Below are positions 11,640 through 19,766 of a DNA stretch of 34,811 nt, piece after piece (the first letter of the stretch is position 1; each line of letters opens with the position of its first letter). Where the stretch lies: NCBI RefSeq assembly GCF_002802985.1, contig NZ_NVPT01000035.1, positions 1 to 34,811 of the forward strand, written 5' to 3'. Position numbers and translations under genes: made by a program. A model generated the notes under the pieces. It worked only from the letters and a program-made list of their open reading frames with translations. It searched no databases and was not told where the DNA came from. The DNA is from Geodermatophilus chilensis (lineage in GTDB: Bacteria; Actinomycetota; Actinomycetes; Mycobacteriales; Geodermatophilaceae).

Positions 11640-12608
11640 TCAGGGGACCAGGGCGAGCTTGCCGACGACCTCCCGCCGGGCCAGCAGCGTCAGGGCGCGC
11701 GCGGCCTCGTCGAGCGGGAGCCGGGTGGGCACCGGGGGCCGCAGCTCGCTGCGCGCGACGCGGCCGAGGACGTCGGCCACGAGCGCGGTCGCCGCGTCGG
11801 GCTGCGTCCGGGCCCAGTCGCCCCAGTCCACGCCGATGACGCTGCGGTTGCGCAGCAGGACGACGTTGGCCGGCAGCCGGGGGATCTCCCCGCCGGCGAA
11901 CCCGAGTACGCAGAACCGGCCGTGGGCGGTGAGCGAGCGCAGCGCCGTCTCGGCCAGCGGGCCGCCGACCGGGTCGACGACGACGTCCGCCCCGCCGCCG
12001 GTCACCTCCCGGACGCGGTCCTTGAGGTCGGTGTAGTCGAGGACGACCTCGGCACCGGCGGCCTCGGCCGCGGCCCGCTTGGCCGCGCTGGAGGCGGCGG
12101 CGACCACCCGGGCACCGGCCGCGCGGGCGACGTCCACCGCGGCCAGGCCGATGGCCCCGCCCGCGCCCAGCACGAGGACCCACTCGCCGGGCTCGACGCG
12201 CACGCGGTGGGTCAGGGCGAAGGACATGGTGCTGTAGTTCTCGATCGCGGTGGCCGCGAGGTCCGGCGCCAGGCCCGGCGGCAGGGGGCACAGTGCGGAG
12301 GCACGGACCACGAGGTCGGTGGCGAACCCGCCACCGGCCATCGACAGCACGGCCACCGGGTCGCCGACCGCGGCGGTGTGGACGCCGGCACCGACGGCGC
12401 GCACCCGGCCGGCGACCGCGGACCCCGGCGTCCAGGGCAGCGGCGGCCGCACCTGGTAGCGCCCCTCCACCATCAGGCCGTCGACGAAGCTGACCGCCAC
12501 GGCCTCGACGCCCACGACGACCTCGCCGGGCCCCGGTGCGGGGTCGGGTTCCTCGACGATCGACAGCCGGTCGACCGGACCGAACTCCCGACACACGATG
12601 CGTCGCAC
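11640..12608 (-). CDS. Zinc-less NADPH:quinone oxidoreductase family protein
   Basis: 322 residues of the medium-chain dehydrogenase/reductase superfamily. The GroES-like N-terminus has VCREFGPVDRLSIVEEPDPAPGPGEVVV and the entry loop PWTPGSAVAGRVRAVG. The Rossmann half has VLVLGAGGAIGLAAVDVARAAGARVVAAASS and the typical end of the nucleotide site VVVDPVGG. Catalytic and structural zinc Cys ligands are absent, as in quinone reductases. It reduces quinones or enones with NADPH in the cytoplasm. GTG 12608 has GGGAGGA upstream on the minus strand. It converges with phaZ and has no evident operon partner. Confidence 0.9.
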   Translation of the reverse strand: MRRIVCREFGPVDRLSIVEEPDPAPGPGEVVVGVEAVAVSFVDGLMVEGRYQVRPPLPWTPGSAVAGRVRAVGAGVHTAAVGDPVAVLSMAGGGFATDLVVRASALCPLPPGLAPDLAATAIENYSTMSFALTHRVRVEPGEWVLVLGAGGAIGLAAVDVARAAGARVVAAASSAAKRAAAEAAGAEVVLDYTDLKDRVREVTGGGADVVVDPVGGPLAETALRSLTAHGRFCVLGFAGGEIPRLPANVVLLRNRSVIGVDWGDWARTQPDAATALVADVLGRVARSELRPPVPTRLPLDEAARALTLLARREVVGKLALVP

Positions 12609-12982
12609 GCGTCCTCCCGATCGGCCGCTCCGAGGTCCTGCACCGCAGCAGACCACGGATCCGGGTGCTCGTCTGCCGCGGCGCTGCGCGCCGAGGCGTT
12701 CCCGCAGGAACGCGGCCAGGGTGCTCGGCTCGCACAGGCCCGCGCCGAGAGTCAGGGGAGCGGTGGCCGGGGTGGGCGCGGTCGGGCGCGCCCACCCCGG
12801 GTGCCTGCACAGGCCCGGCTCGAACGGGCAGCTCCCCTCCACGACGGACGCACGGGCCAGGCGTGGCAACCCGTGGGCCGAGGCTGTGGCCGAGGCCGTC
12901 GGGCCACCATCCCCGCCGGCGCCGTCGATGCCGGCACGGGCCTCCGGTCTCCGCCTCACCGTGTGCGGATCGAGCGGCTGGC
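12609..12982. other. Intergenic stretch without a convincing gene
   Basis: About 370 bases. Open frames exist on both strands but their translations are Arg/Ala/Pro-rich with no recognisable fold and no ribosome site. The only structured element is a one-mismatch copy of the CGTTCCCGCGGGAACG palindrome at 12697-12712. Confidence 0.5.
12697..12712. repeat. Degenerate copy of 16-bp palindrome
   Basis: CGTTCCCGCAGGAACG, one mismatch from the palindrome that forms the array at 25.2-25.9 kb. It lies outside any convincing gene. Confidence 0.7.
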
Positions 12983-13324
12983 TCAGCCCTCGTCCAGGAA
13001 GCGCAGGACGTCGGCCACCGGGTCCTGCTGACTGCGGCGGTCCCGGTCGGGACCGACCCCCCGCCAGAACGAGGACAACCGGTCCTCGGACCGAGCCCGC
13101 CAGCGTCGAGGCTGGCGGCGCGCACCGGTGAGGACCTCGACGGCGGCCGCGACCAGCAGCTGGTCCACCTGGCAGTGCGGCCAGGAGCCCGTGGACGGCT
13201 CAGCGGCGAGCTCCATGATCCGCCGGTGGGTGGTGTCGTCGGTGTCGAGCACGGCTCGCGCCAGGTCGTGCTCTTTATGCAGCCAGGGTTGTTCTGCGAT
13301 GTCCTCACGACTGGCCACGATCAC
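12983..13324 (-). CDS. Hypothetical protein, possibly 5'-truncated
   Basis: Not recognised. A 113-residue frame with good codon use in its 3' two-thirds (Leu CTG, Ala GCC, Asp GAC) but less GC-rich codons at the start (AGT, CGT, GAA, CAA, CAT, AAA). It has an amphipathic stretch DLARAVLDTDDTTHRRIMELAAEP, a Cys/His pair in GSWPHCQVDQLLVAAAVEVL, and ends ADVLRFLDEG. GTG at 13324 or 13318 could start it, but neither has a clear ribosome site, so the true 5' end may be lost. It sits in a region of decay and palindromes. Confidence 0.45.
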   Translation of the reverse strand: MIVASREDIAEQPWLHKEHDLARAVLDTDDTTHRRIMELAAEPSTGSWPHCQVDQLLVAAAVEVLTGARRQPRRWRARSEDRLSSFWRGVGPDRDRRSQQDPVADVLRFLDEG

Positions 13325-13539
13325 GGAACGACCATCGCACTGGTCGGGTCGCCCTGGAGTGCAGGTAGCGAGGACCCTCCGCCGGCCGAGGTCCCCTGGT
13401 AAGCCGTGCCTCGGGCCGGCCGGGTCCCTCCGCGCGGGGGCCGACGCGATCGACCAGCGACCACGGCGAGCACGTCTCAGCGGGGCGAGCATCACGCGGG
13501 CGACTGGTGCGGGCGGCCACCACGCCGACGACGGCCAGG

Positions 13540-13865
13540 ACAACGGCGTCAAGGCGTACCGCGCTGCCGTGCCGACGGCCGGTGGGACTGGGCGCCCACA
13601 CCGACACCCCCCGGCCGACCTGCGCGGGGTCGGCCTCGTTGCCGACCGCCTCCACGGCTCCGGCGCCGTCGCTGTGCGGCAGACCCGCGGAAGACCATCG
13701 GGTTGCCCAGCAACCCGCTGCGCTTCTCGGTGTCGCCCGGGTCGACCCTGGACAGGACAGTCGGACCGCACCTTGCCGAAACCGGGGTTGAGGGCGGGGA
13801 GTTCGCCGACCTGCAGCACGTCGGCCGACAGTCCCTGCCGCGCACACCAGGCCGTTGCGGGCCAC
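13540..13865 (-). pseudogene. Decayed NADPH:quinone oxidoreductase (N-terminal part, several frameshifts)
   Basis: On the minus strand, pieces in three frames reconstruct the start of a quinone oxidoreductase: ADVLQVGELPALNPGFGKV, then in another frame VDPGDTEKRSGLLGNPMVF, then in a third GLPHSDGAGAVEAVGNEAD and VGRGVSVWAPS, then GAQSHRP and GTAARYALTP. Each piece corresponds in order to a segment of the family. At least three frameshifts separate them and the catalytic Rossmann half is missing, so it cannot make a working enzyme. It is unrelated in detail to the intact oxidoreductase at 11.6-12.6 kb. Confidence 0.65.
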
Positions 13866-13958
13866 TGTGCCCCGGCAACGGCCCGCGCACAGGCGGTCTG
13901 CGCAGCCGCCTCGGCAGGCGGGTCAAGCTGCGCAGAGGACGCGGTCGGACGTCGCCGG

Positions 13959-13974
13959 ACGTCCCGCGGGAACA
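13959..13974. repeat. Degenerate palindrome copy
   Basis: Contains TCCCGCGGGAAC; the left arm lacks one T relative to the consensus CGTTCCCGCGGGAACG. It is 40 bases from a perfect copy. Confidence 0.55.
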
Positions 13975-13999
13975 GTGGTCGAGGCGGGCGGCTTGACGA

Positions 14000-14015
14000 C
14001 GTTCCCGCGGGAACG
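14000..14015. repeat. Perfect copy of 16-bp palindrome
   Basis: CGTTCCCGCGGGAACG, identical to the core of the array at 25.2-25.9 kb and 11 kb away from it. Confidence 0.85.
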
Positions 14016-14159
14016 CTCGACGGCGATGACCCCGACGCCCCTGGCGCCGGCCCGTCTGGCCACGGATACGACCGCATGTCCCTGAGCGGCCCATTTAGGG
14101 ACACAGGTGCGGCCTCATCGACGTTGCGCGCAGCCACCGATCCGAGGAGCCTCCCCGGC

Positions 14160-14336
14160 GTGACTATCCGGTGGTTCACCGATCGGGACCGGCAGGACAT
14201 GCGCGACGCGCAGGAGGAGCGCCGGGTCCTCGATGAGCTGGAGCTGAAGTACGCGACGGAGGCTTCGGTAGAGGTGACTGCCGAGCAGATCCGACTGATC
14301 GAGAACCTGCAGATCGACCCGTACCGGCGCAGCTAG
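14160..14336 (+). CDS. Small hypothetical protein
   Basis: Not recognised. 58 residues, highly charged and helical, with RDRQDMRDAQEERRVLDELE followed by TEASVEVTAEQIRLIENLQ. GTG 14160 has GAGGAG at 14144-14149 (10-base spacing). It is one of only two genes in the window ending in TAG. It could be a small antitoxin or accessory protein of a lost element, but nothing in the sequence proves this. A strong terminator-like hairpin lies about 110 bases downstream. Confidence 0.5.
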   Translation: MTIRWFTDRDRQDMRDAQEERRVLDELELKYATEASVEVTAEQIRLIENLQIDPYRRS

Positions 14337-14354
14337 CGCTGTGAACGGTCAGGA

Positions 14355-14427
14355 GATGTCCACGCTGGCCCGGACAGCGATGTCCCGAGTTCGGACAGCG
14401 ATGTCCCGGACGTGGCCAGCGGGACAT
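14355..14427. repeat. Cluster of TGTCC/GGACA half-sites
   Basis: Two 17-base direct repeats, CGGACAGCGATGTCCCG, occur at 14371-14387 and 14392-14408, each with an internal GGACA/TGTCC inverted pair. They are flanked by a larger inverted repeat, ATGTCCACGCTGGCC (14356-14370) against GGCCAGCGGGACAT (14414-14427), one base shorter. It looks like a transposase- or regulator-binding region, perhaps the end of a lost insertion element. Confidence 0.6.
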
Positions 14428-14448
14428 TCCGACTAGCTCACCACGTTC

Positions 14449-14481
14449 CCGGCCCGGCTCTGCTCTGCAGAGCCGGGCCGG
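14449..14481. terminator. Strong 14-bp GC-rich hairpin
   Basis: CCGGCCCGGCTCTG (14449-14462) pairs perfectly with CAGAGCCGGGCCGG (14468-14481) across a five-base loop. It separates the small gene ending at 14336 from the RHH regulator's promoter. A terminator is the most likely role. Confidence 0.7.
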
Positions 14482-14566
14482 TGGCGTTCGGGGACCTTTC
14501 GCGGTGGCTGCCCCCGCGGCGGTTCACGCACCCACGCGCGGGGAGGCTGCGCGACCATCGCTTCTC

Positions 14567-14596
14567 TTGCACCATCCCATGGGATGGTAGAAGGAT
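14567..14596 (+). promoter_or_regulatory. Promoter with 18-bp palindromic operator
   Basis: A perfect 18-base palindrome, ACCATCCCATGGGATGGT, occupies 14571-14588. It overlaps a possible -35 box TTGCAC (14567-14572) and lies before a possible -10 AAGGAT (14591-14596, 18-base spacer), about 30 bases upstream of the RHH gene. This is the arrangement expected for autorepression by a ribbon-helix-helix dimer. The promoter boxes are inferred; the palindrome is directly visible. Confidence 0.65.
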
Positions 14597-14617
14597 GGCC
14601 TCGGAGGGAGGGCGCAG

Positions 14618-15013
14618 GTGGCCGAAGTCGACAAGACCGAGAAGATCACCATCAACATCGGGCTCGTGGACCTCGGCCAGATCGACCTGCTCGTCAACGA
14701 GGGCTTCTACGCCAACCGCACGGACTTCATCCGCACGGCGATCCGGCGCCAGCTCGAGAGCCGGGCCGCCACGCTCGACGACACGGTCGCGCGCCGGACG
14801 TTGACGCTGGGCGTCCAGCACCTCAGTCGGCGCGATCTCGAGGCGCTCCGGGATGCGGGCCAGACCATCGAACTCAGGGTCCTCGGGCTCGCGACCGTCG
14901 CTGACGACGTCACCCCCGAGCTGGCTCTGGCGACGATCGCCTCCGTCGAGGTCCTCGGCGCCTTCCGTGCCCCACGGGCGGTGAAGGCCGCCCTCGCGCC
15001 CCGCACGACGTGA
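14618..15013 (+). CDS. Ribbon-helix-helix (CopG-type) transcriptional regulator
   Basis: 131 residues. The N-terminal 45 residues are a classic RHH: strand TEKITINIGLVDLGQIDLLV, then helices with GFYANRTDFIRTAIRRQLESR. In dimers the strand enters the DNA major groove. The remaining 85 residues (TLGVQHLSRRDLEALRDAGQTIELRVLGLATVADDVTPELA) recall the all-alpha/beta C-terminal part of RHH repressors that sense a ligand, but this is not certain. GTG 14618 has GGAGGGAG at 14603-14610. Its likely operator lies in its promoter. The next gene, an esterase 113 bases downstream, is the probable co-regulated target. Confidence 0.85.
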   Translation: MAEVDKTEKITINIGLVDLGQIDLLVNEGFYANRTDFIRTAIRRQLESRAATLDDTVARRTLTLGVQHLSRRDLEALRDAGQTIELRVLGLATVADDVTPELALATIASVEVLGAFRAPRAVKAALAPRTT

Positions 15014-15126
15014 ACAGCCGCAACACCTGAGCGCCGCTGCGTCTGCCAGCCGGGCGGAGCAGCAAGCGTTGCACGGCACCGGCCGACCGGTCTGCGCCGA
15101 CATCCCACACCCCCGAAGGGGCTCCC

Positions 15127-16305
15127 ATGGATGACGATCGTGGTCCTGGCATGTCCGAAGCACTGAGGCTGACCCGTGCGGGCCAGCTGAACGAGGCGTT
15201 CGCCGTCCTGCAGCGAACCCTCGGCGCCGCGCCCATCGTCCCGACCTCTGGGCCGGAGGGCACCCGCTCGGGGTTCTCGGGACTGCTGCTCCCAGGACAC
15301 CCGGGGGTGCCGAACGCCGACGCCCTGCTGGACGGGCTCCGCGCGGCGCTGCCTGCACACCGGCGCGCGGGCCTGCGCAGCGTGCTCGCGGACCTGCTGG
15401 GCCGCGGGCCCACCGTCGACCGGGGGCCGGCACGTCCCGACATCGCCGCAGCGGCCGCCGCGCCCGGCGGCGAGATCCGCCACCTCAGTCACACCGAGCC
15501 TGCCGGGACCCGGGCGTACGACCTGTACACACCCACCCGCTACTCCGGCGCGCCGCTGCCGCTGATCGTCATGTTGCACGGCGGCAGGCAGGACGCCGTT
15601 GACTTCGCCGCCGGCACCCGGATGAACGACCTCGCCGAGCAGCACGCCTTTCTCGTCGCCTACCCCGAGCAGTCCGGTTCGGTCAACAGCGGCGGCTATT
15701 GGAACTGGTTCTCCCGGGCCGATCAGCAGGCCGATACCGGGGAGCCGTCGATCATCGCCGGCATCACGCGACAGCTCATCTCCGACCACGCGGTCGACCC
15801 GGGACGGGTCTACGTCGCGGGGCTGTCCGCCGGCGGCGCAATGGCGGCCGTGATGGCCGCAACCTACCCAGACCTCTACGCCGCGGTGGGGGTCCACTCA
15901 GGCATTGCCTACGGCGTTGCCCACGACGTCGCCTCGGCGTTCGTCGCCATGCGGATGGGGGGCTCCCCGGCGGCGGGCGGCAAGGCACCGTTGATCGTGT
16001 TCCACGGCGACCGGGACGGGATCGTGGCCCCGGTGAACGCCGATAACCTCGTCGCCGCTCGGCTCGTTACGGCTGAGATCTCGATGGCGGAGACGACGCA
16101 TCTGGACGCGGGAAACCGCCACGCCTGCACGAAGACTATCTACACCGACGGCCACGGTGCCGTCCTCGCCGAGTCTTGGACGGTGCACGGCGGCGGCCAC
16201 GCGTGGTACGGCGGCAGCCCGGTCGGGTCCTACACAGATCCGATGGGTCCCGACGCGTCCGCCGAGATGGTCAGGTTCTTCCTCGCGCAGAGCCTCGGGT
16301 CCTGA
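15127..16305 (+). CDS. PHB depolymerase-family esterase
   Basis: 392 residues of the extracellular-type short-chain PHB depolymerase / feruloyl esterase family. The first 35 residues ([24 protein letters not shown] as part) form the amphipathic helix seen in actinobacterial and rhizobial members; there is no signal peptide. The alpha/beta-hydrolase core has the oxyanion region IVMLHGG, lipase box GLSAGG with Ser234, the acid in FHGDRDGIV and His358 in [10 protein letters not shown]. It probably hydrolyses short-chain 3-hydroxybutyrate esters or related polyesters. ATG 15127 follows GAAGGGG; that site lies in a small CCCCGAAGGGG hairpin (15110-15120). It pairs functionally with the phaC-phaZ operon 4 kb upstream. 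Confidence 0.85.
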   Translation: MDDDRGPGMSEALRLTRAGQLNEAFAVLQRTLGAAPIVPTSGPEGTRSGFSGLLLPGHPGVPNADALLDGLRAALPAHRRAGLRSVLADLLGRGPTVDRGPARPDIAAAAAAPGGEIRHLSHTEPAGTRAYDLYTPTRYSGAPLPLIVMLHGGRQDAVDFAAGTRMNDLAEQHAFLVAYPEQSGSVNSGGYWNWFSRADQQADTGEPSIIAGITRQLISDHAVDPGRVYVAGLSAGGAMAAVMAATYPDLYAAVGVHSGIAYGVAHDVASAFVAMRMGGSPAAGGKAPLIVFHGDRDGIVAPVNADNLVAARLVTAEISMAETTHLDAGNRHACTKTIYTDGHGAVLAESWTVHGGGHAWYGGSPVGSYTDPMGPDASAEMVRFFLAQSLGS

Positions 16306-16546
16306 CTGGTACGCCTGGGGTGTTCCGTGGCCGTCAGAGTGGACAACGGATGACCGTTGAGAAGCGCACCAGGCGGCATCACCACACGAGGCTAGCTTCG
16401 CCGACCGTCACGGTGTCACTGAGGCCGCCTTGAGGGCGAGGCGCCTCGAGCTGGCGCAGCCGGACGGCATTCCCTTCCCCTGATAAGTCGTACTCGCCCG
16501 CGTCCGCACGTGGCCCTGGGTTCCCGCGGCGCTCGGTCAAGTCGGT

Positions 16547-17761
16547 TCAGCGCAGTCGCACCGGGAGGTGGGTCAGGCCGCGCATGAGGATGCTCTGCCG
16601 CCAGGTCAGCTCGGCGGGATCGACGGCGAGGGCCAGGTCGGGGAAGCGGTCGAGCAGGGTGCGGAACGCGACCTCGCCCTCGAGCCGGGCCAGCGGCGCG
16701 CCGAGGCAGTGGTGGATGCCGTGCCCGAAGGCGAGGTGGCCGGCGTCGCGGTGCAGGTCCAGCTCGTCGGGGTCGGCGTAGTGCTCCGGGTCGCGGTTGG
16801 CCGACGCGGGCGACACCAGCACCACCTCGCCGGCGGGGATGGCGGTGCCGCCGATCTCGACCGGCGCGGTGGTGTGCCGGAACGTGGCCAGGTTGACCGG
16901 GCCGTCCAGGCGCAGCAGCTCCTCGACCGCGGCCGGCACCAGGCCGGGGTCGGCGCGCAGCTCGGCGAGCCGGTCGGGACGGCGCAGCAGCGCCAGCACG
17001 CCGTTGCCGATGAGGTTCACCGTCGTCTCGTGGCCGGCGACCAGCAGCAGGAAGGCCATGGACACCGTCTCGTCGGCCGAGAGCCGGTCGGCGTCCTCGG
17101 AGGCGGCGACGATCGCCGACAGCACGTCGTCGGCCGGGTGCGCCCGCTTCTGCGCCACCAGGTCGGTCAGGTACACGGCCATCGACATCCCGGCGGCGGC
17201 GCGCGCGTCGACCGCGCCGTCGGAGGCCAGCAGCGTGTTCGACCAGCGGCGGAACGACGTCCGCTCGCCCTCGGGCACGCCCAGCAGCTCGCAGATGACG
17301 CCCATCGGCAGCGGGAAGGCGAAGGCGTCGATCAGGTCCACCTCCGCCGGCCCGGCGGCCATCCGGTCGGCGAGCCGGCCGGCGATCGACTCGATCCGCG
17401 GGCGCAGCGCGGCGATGGCCCGCACCGTGAAGGCCCGGCTGACCAGCTTGCGCAGCCGCGTGTGGTCGGGCGGGTCGGTGCTGAGCATGTGCCGGTTGAG
17501 CTCCTGGGCGAACACCGCCTGCGCCCCCGGCGGCAGCGGCTTGCGCTCCAGCACCCGGGCGAACCCGTCGGCGTCCTTGGCCAGCCGCGGGTCGGTGAGC
17601 GCCGCCCGGACGTCGTCGTACCGGGTCACCAGCCAGACCGGCATGCCGACCGGGGTCACCGCCCGCGCCACCGGCTCCTCGACGCGCAGCCGCGCGTAGA
17701 GCGCGTGCGGATCGGCGAAGAAGGCCGCGTCGAGCGGGACGACCGGGGCGGCGAGGTCCAT
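16547..17761 (-). CDS. Cytochrome P450
   Basis: 404 residues, a soluble bacterial class I P450 of the CYP107-like type. I-helix oxygen-activation motif LLVAGHETTVNLIGNG; K-helix ExxR in EELLR; heme-binding loop FGHGIHHCLGAPLAR with thiolate ligand Cys352. It hydroxylates an unknown substrate using ferredoxin electrons; no ferredoxin gene is adjacent. ATG 17761 is used; GTG 17794 would add 11 residues without family similarity. It lies 57 bases downstream of the FAD monooxygenase and is probably in its operon, so both may act on one small molecule. Confidence 0.92.
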   Translation of the reverse strand: MDLAAPVVPLDAAFFADPHALYARLRVEEPVARAVTPVGMPVWLVTRYDDVRAALTDPRLAKDADGFARVLERKPLPPGAQAVFAQELNRHMLSTDPPDHTRLRKLVSRAFTVRAIAALRPRIESIAGRLADRMAAGPAEVDLIDAFAFPLPMGVICELLGVPEGERTSFRRWSNTLLASDGAVDARAAAGMSMAVYLTDLVAQKRAHPADDVLSAIVAASEDADRLSADETVSMAFLLLVAGHETTVNLIGNGVLALLRRPDRLAELRADPGLVPAAVEELLRLDGPVNLATFRHTTAPVEIGGTAIPAGEVVLVSPASANRDPEHYADPDELDLHRDAGHLAFGHGIHHCLGAPLARLEGEVAFRTLLDRFPDLALAVDPAELTWRQSILMRGLTHLPVRLR

Positions 17762-17818
17762 CGCCCGAGGCTGTCGGGACGAGCCCGCCCGCACCAGGTC
17801 CGGAGGTCCCCGGGGGAG

Positions 17819-19056
17819 TCAGCCGGCCACCGGGCTGCGTCGGGCGAACGGCGGCGCGTGCTCGGGCCGCAGCCCCACCCCGATCAGGTATGCCGGGACG
17901 ACGGAGAGCTGGGGGAACCGGTGCAGCAGTGCCAGCACCGGCTTCGGCGGACCCGCCCGCCGGCCCTCGACGAGCGGCGCCACCAGCGCGCGGTGCAGCG
18001 CCCGCTGCAGGGTCTGCACGGCCACGGTCGGCAGGATCCGGCGGGCGCGCACGGCGGCCAGGTCGGAGGGGCCCACGGCCCCGTTCCGGAGTGGTTCGGC
18101 CAGCAGGGTGGCGGCGGCCACGGCGTCCTGGACGGCGAGGTTGATCCCGACCCCGCCCACCGGCGACATCGCGTGCGCGGCGTCCCCGATGCACAGCAGC
18201 CCGTCGACGTGCCACTGCACCAGCCGGTCGACCCGCACGTCGAGGTGCTTGACGTCGTCCATCGAGCGCAGCGTGTCCATCCGGTCCCGGAACTCCGGGA
18301 CCAGCTCGGCGACGTCCGCGCGGAACGCCTCGATGCCGCGGGCCCGCAGCTGCGCGTCGGTACCCTTGCGCCCGATGTAGGCGACCTGCAGGAACGTCTC
18401 GCGCGGGATGACGACGGCGAACCGGCCGGGGGCCGCCTTCGGCGCCAGCGCGGCCGGGCGGTCGCCGGGCAGCCGGGGGACCCGGAACCACCAGGCGTCG
18501 ATGGGGACGGCGAACTCCCTCGGCCGCAGCCCCGCCTGCCGCCGCGCCAGCGAGTGACGCCCGTCGCAGGCCACGGTGAGGTCGGCGCGGATCTCGCCGG
18601 TGACGCCGTCCGCCGTCCGGTAGCGCACGCCGCGGACCCGGCCGTCCTCGCGGACCAGCTCGGTCATCTCGGTCGACATCCGCAGCGTGAACGTCGCTCC
18701 CGCCGGCCGGCGTCGGCCAGCAGATCCAGCAGGTCCCACTGCGGCGTCATCGCGATGTAGGGGTAGGGGACGGGCAGCCGGCGGAAGTCCCCGACGGTCA
18801 CCGTGCCGCCGTCGCCCGTGGGGAAGACGACCTGCTCCAGCTTCGTGTGCGGCAGCCGGGCGAACTCCTCGGCGAGGCCCAGCTCGTCGAGCAGCTGCAG
18901 CGTCGAGGGGTGCACGGTGTCGCCGCGGAAGTCGCGGAGGAAGTCGGCGTGCTTCTCCAGCACGGTCACCTCGACGCCGGCGCGGGCCATCAGCAGGCCC
19001 AGCACCATGCCGGCGGGACCGCCGCCTACGACCAGACACGTGGTGCGCTCGGCCAT
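17819..19056 (-). pseudogene. FAD-dependent monooxygenase, split by a 1-nt frameshift
   Basis: The first part, from ATG 19056 (GAGGGAG upstream), reads MAERTTCLVVGGGPAGMV (FAD GxGxxG) through QWDLLDLLADAG; the frame then ends early. From about 18700 the family sequence continues in the next frame: AGATFTLRMSTEMTELV, a DG motif in VACDGRHSLARR, and GLLCIGDAAHAMSPVGGVG, which binds the FAD phosphate. The change of frame equals one missing base in the GC-rich run at 18697-18712; adding one base gives 412 residues, normal for PHBH-type flavin monooxygenases. Both halves keep intact motifs, so the event is recent or a sequencing error. It probably hydroxylates an aromatic or polyketide-like substrate, with the P450 downstream. 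Confidence 0.85.
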
Positions 19057-19115
19057 GGTCGGTCTCCCTCGCAGGCGGTCCCTGTGCCGGCCCAGTCTCC
19101 TGCGCCGCTGGGGTG

Positions 19116-19152
19116 CGGCACCACGGGTCGGCGCGCGCGGCCCGTGGTGCCG
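19116..19152 (-). terminator. 12-bp hairpin after the OsmC selenoprotein gene
   Basis: CGGCACCACGGG (19116-19127) pairs with CCCGTGGTGCCG (19141-19152) over a 13-base loop. On the minus strand it starts 12 bases after the OsmC stop and before the FAD monooxygenase start, so it probably separates these two genes. Confidence 0.65.
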
Positions 19153-19164
19153 GTGCATCGCCGG

Positions 19165-19620
19165 TCAACCGAGCTGCGTGGTGATCTCGATGGCTCCCCT
19201 CAGGCTCCGCGCCACGGGGCAGCCGTCGGCGTGGACGGCCAGCACCCGCTGGACCTTCTCGGCGTCCTGGTCCGCGACGTCCAACCCCGTGTAGGTCACC
19301 GCGATGCGCTTGAGCACCAGGACCTTGCCTTCCAGTTCGACCTCACCGCGCGCGTGCCCCACCAGACCGGTGGGGTCGATCCGCCGGGCCGTCAGGGCCC
19401 CGGCGAACGTCCCGGTGAGCTAACCGAGAGCCGCGCCGACCACGTGGTCGATCGTGCTGGCGTGGCTCGGGGCCCCACCCGGCTCCATCCCGTAGTGCTC
19501 GGCGATGGCCCCGTGCATGCCGTACACGATGGGCTCCTCCTCGCCCGGCAGGTAGGCCGCCCGGAGCGGTCCCCCCAGCCGTTCGACGCGGACCTCTGAC
19601 ACGTATGCGATCTCGGACAC
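19165..19620 (-). CDS. OsmC family selenoprotein (in-frame TAG read as selenocysteine)
   Basis: 151 residues if TAG at 19420-19422 is decoded. Before it: SEIAYVSEVRVERLGGP...GAPSHASTIDHVVGAALG; after it, same frame, LTGTFAGALTARRIDPTG...HADGCPVARSLRGAIEI, ending at a TGA. The TAG is codon 67, the position where OsmC/Ohr-type proteins carry the first redox-active Cys (usual pattern D-h-V-V-A-A-L-G-x-C-L-T-G). The second family Cys (Cys134, DGCP) is present. OsmC proteins reduce organic peroxides, and Sec-containing members are known. A hairpin follows the TAG. GTG 19620 has AGGAGG five bases away. Gene is divergent from the UGSC partner. An alternative is a simple nonsense mutation, but the exact Cys position and the UGSC case nearby argue for Sec. 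Confidence 0.85.
19382..19405 (-). promoter_or_regulatory. Candidate SECIS element in OsmC gene
   Basis: On the minus strand, beginning 15 bases after the TAG, CGCCGGG-(G)-CC pairs with GGCCCGGCG: nine base pairs, one bulged G and a five-base CTGAC loop. Distance and shape fit a bacterial SECIS hairpin, which binds SelB and directs Sec insertion; the bulged U and loop GU of the E. coli element are not seen. Confidence 0.5.
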
Positions 19621-19754
19621 CGGTCCTCCTGATCTCGTCGGTGGTGGTCGTCGGGCTTTCCCCGCCGTGGCGGATCGGACACACGCCGGCGGGGACGACC
19701 CGCGGGGCGGTCTGCCGGCACGGCCGCGGCGCGCCGGGTCGGGTCTGGTCGGGC

Positions 19755-19760
19755 TAGGGT
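19755..19760 (+). promoter_or_regulatory. -10 box of a probable leaderless promoter
   Basis: TAGGGT at 19755-19760 fits the actinobacterial TANNNT -10 and ends six bases before the GTG start at 19767. No ribosome site is present, so the transcript may begin at the start codon. A -35 is not clear. Confidence 0.45.
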
Positions 19761-19766
19761 CGCGGC

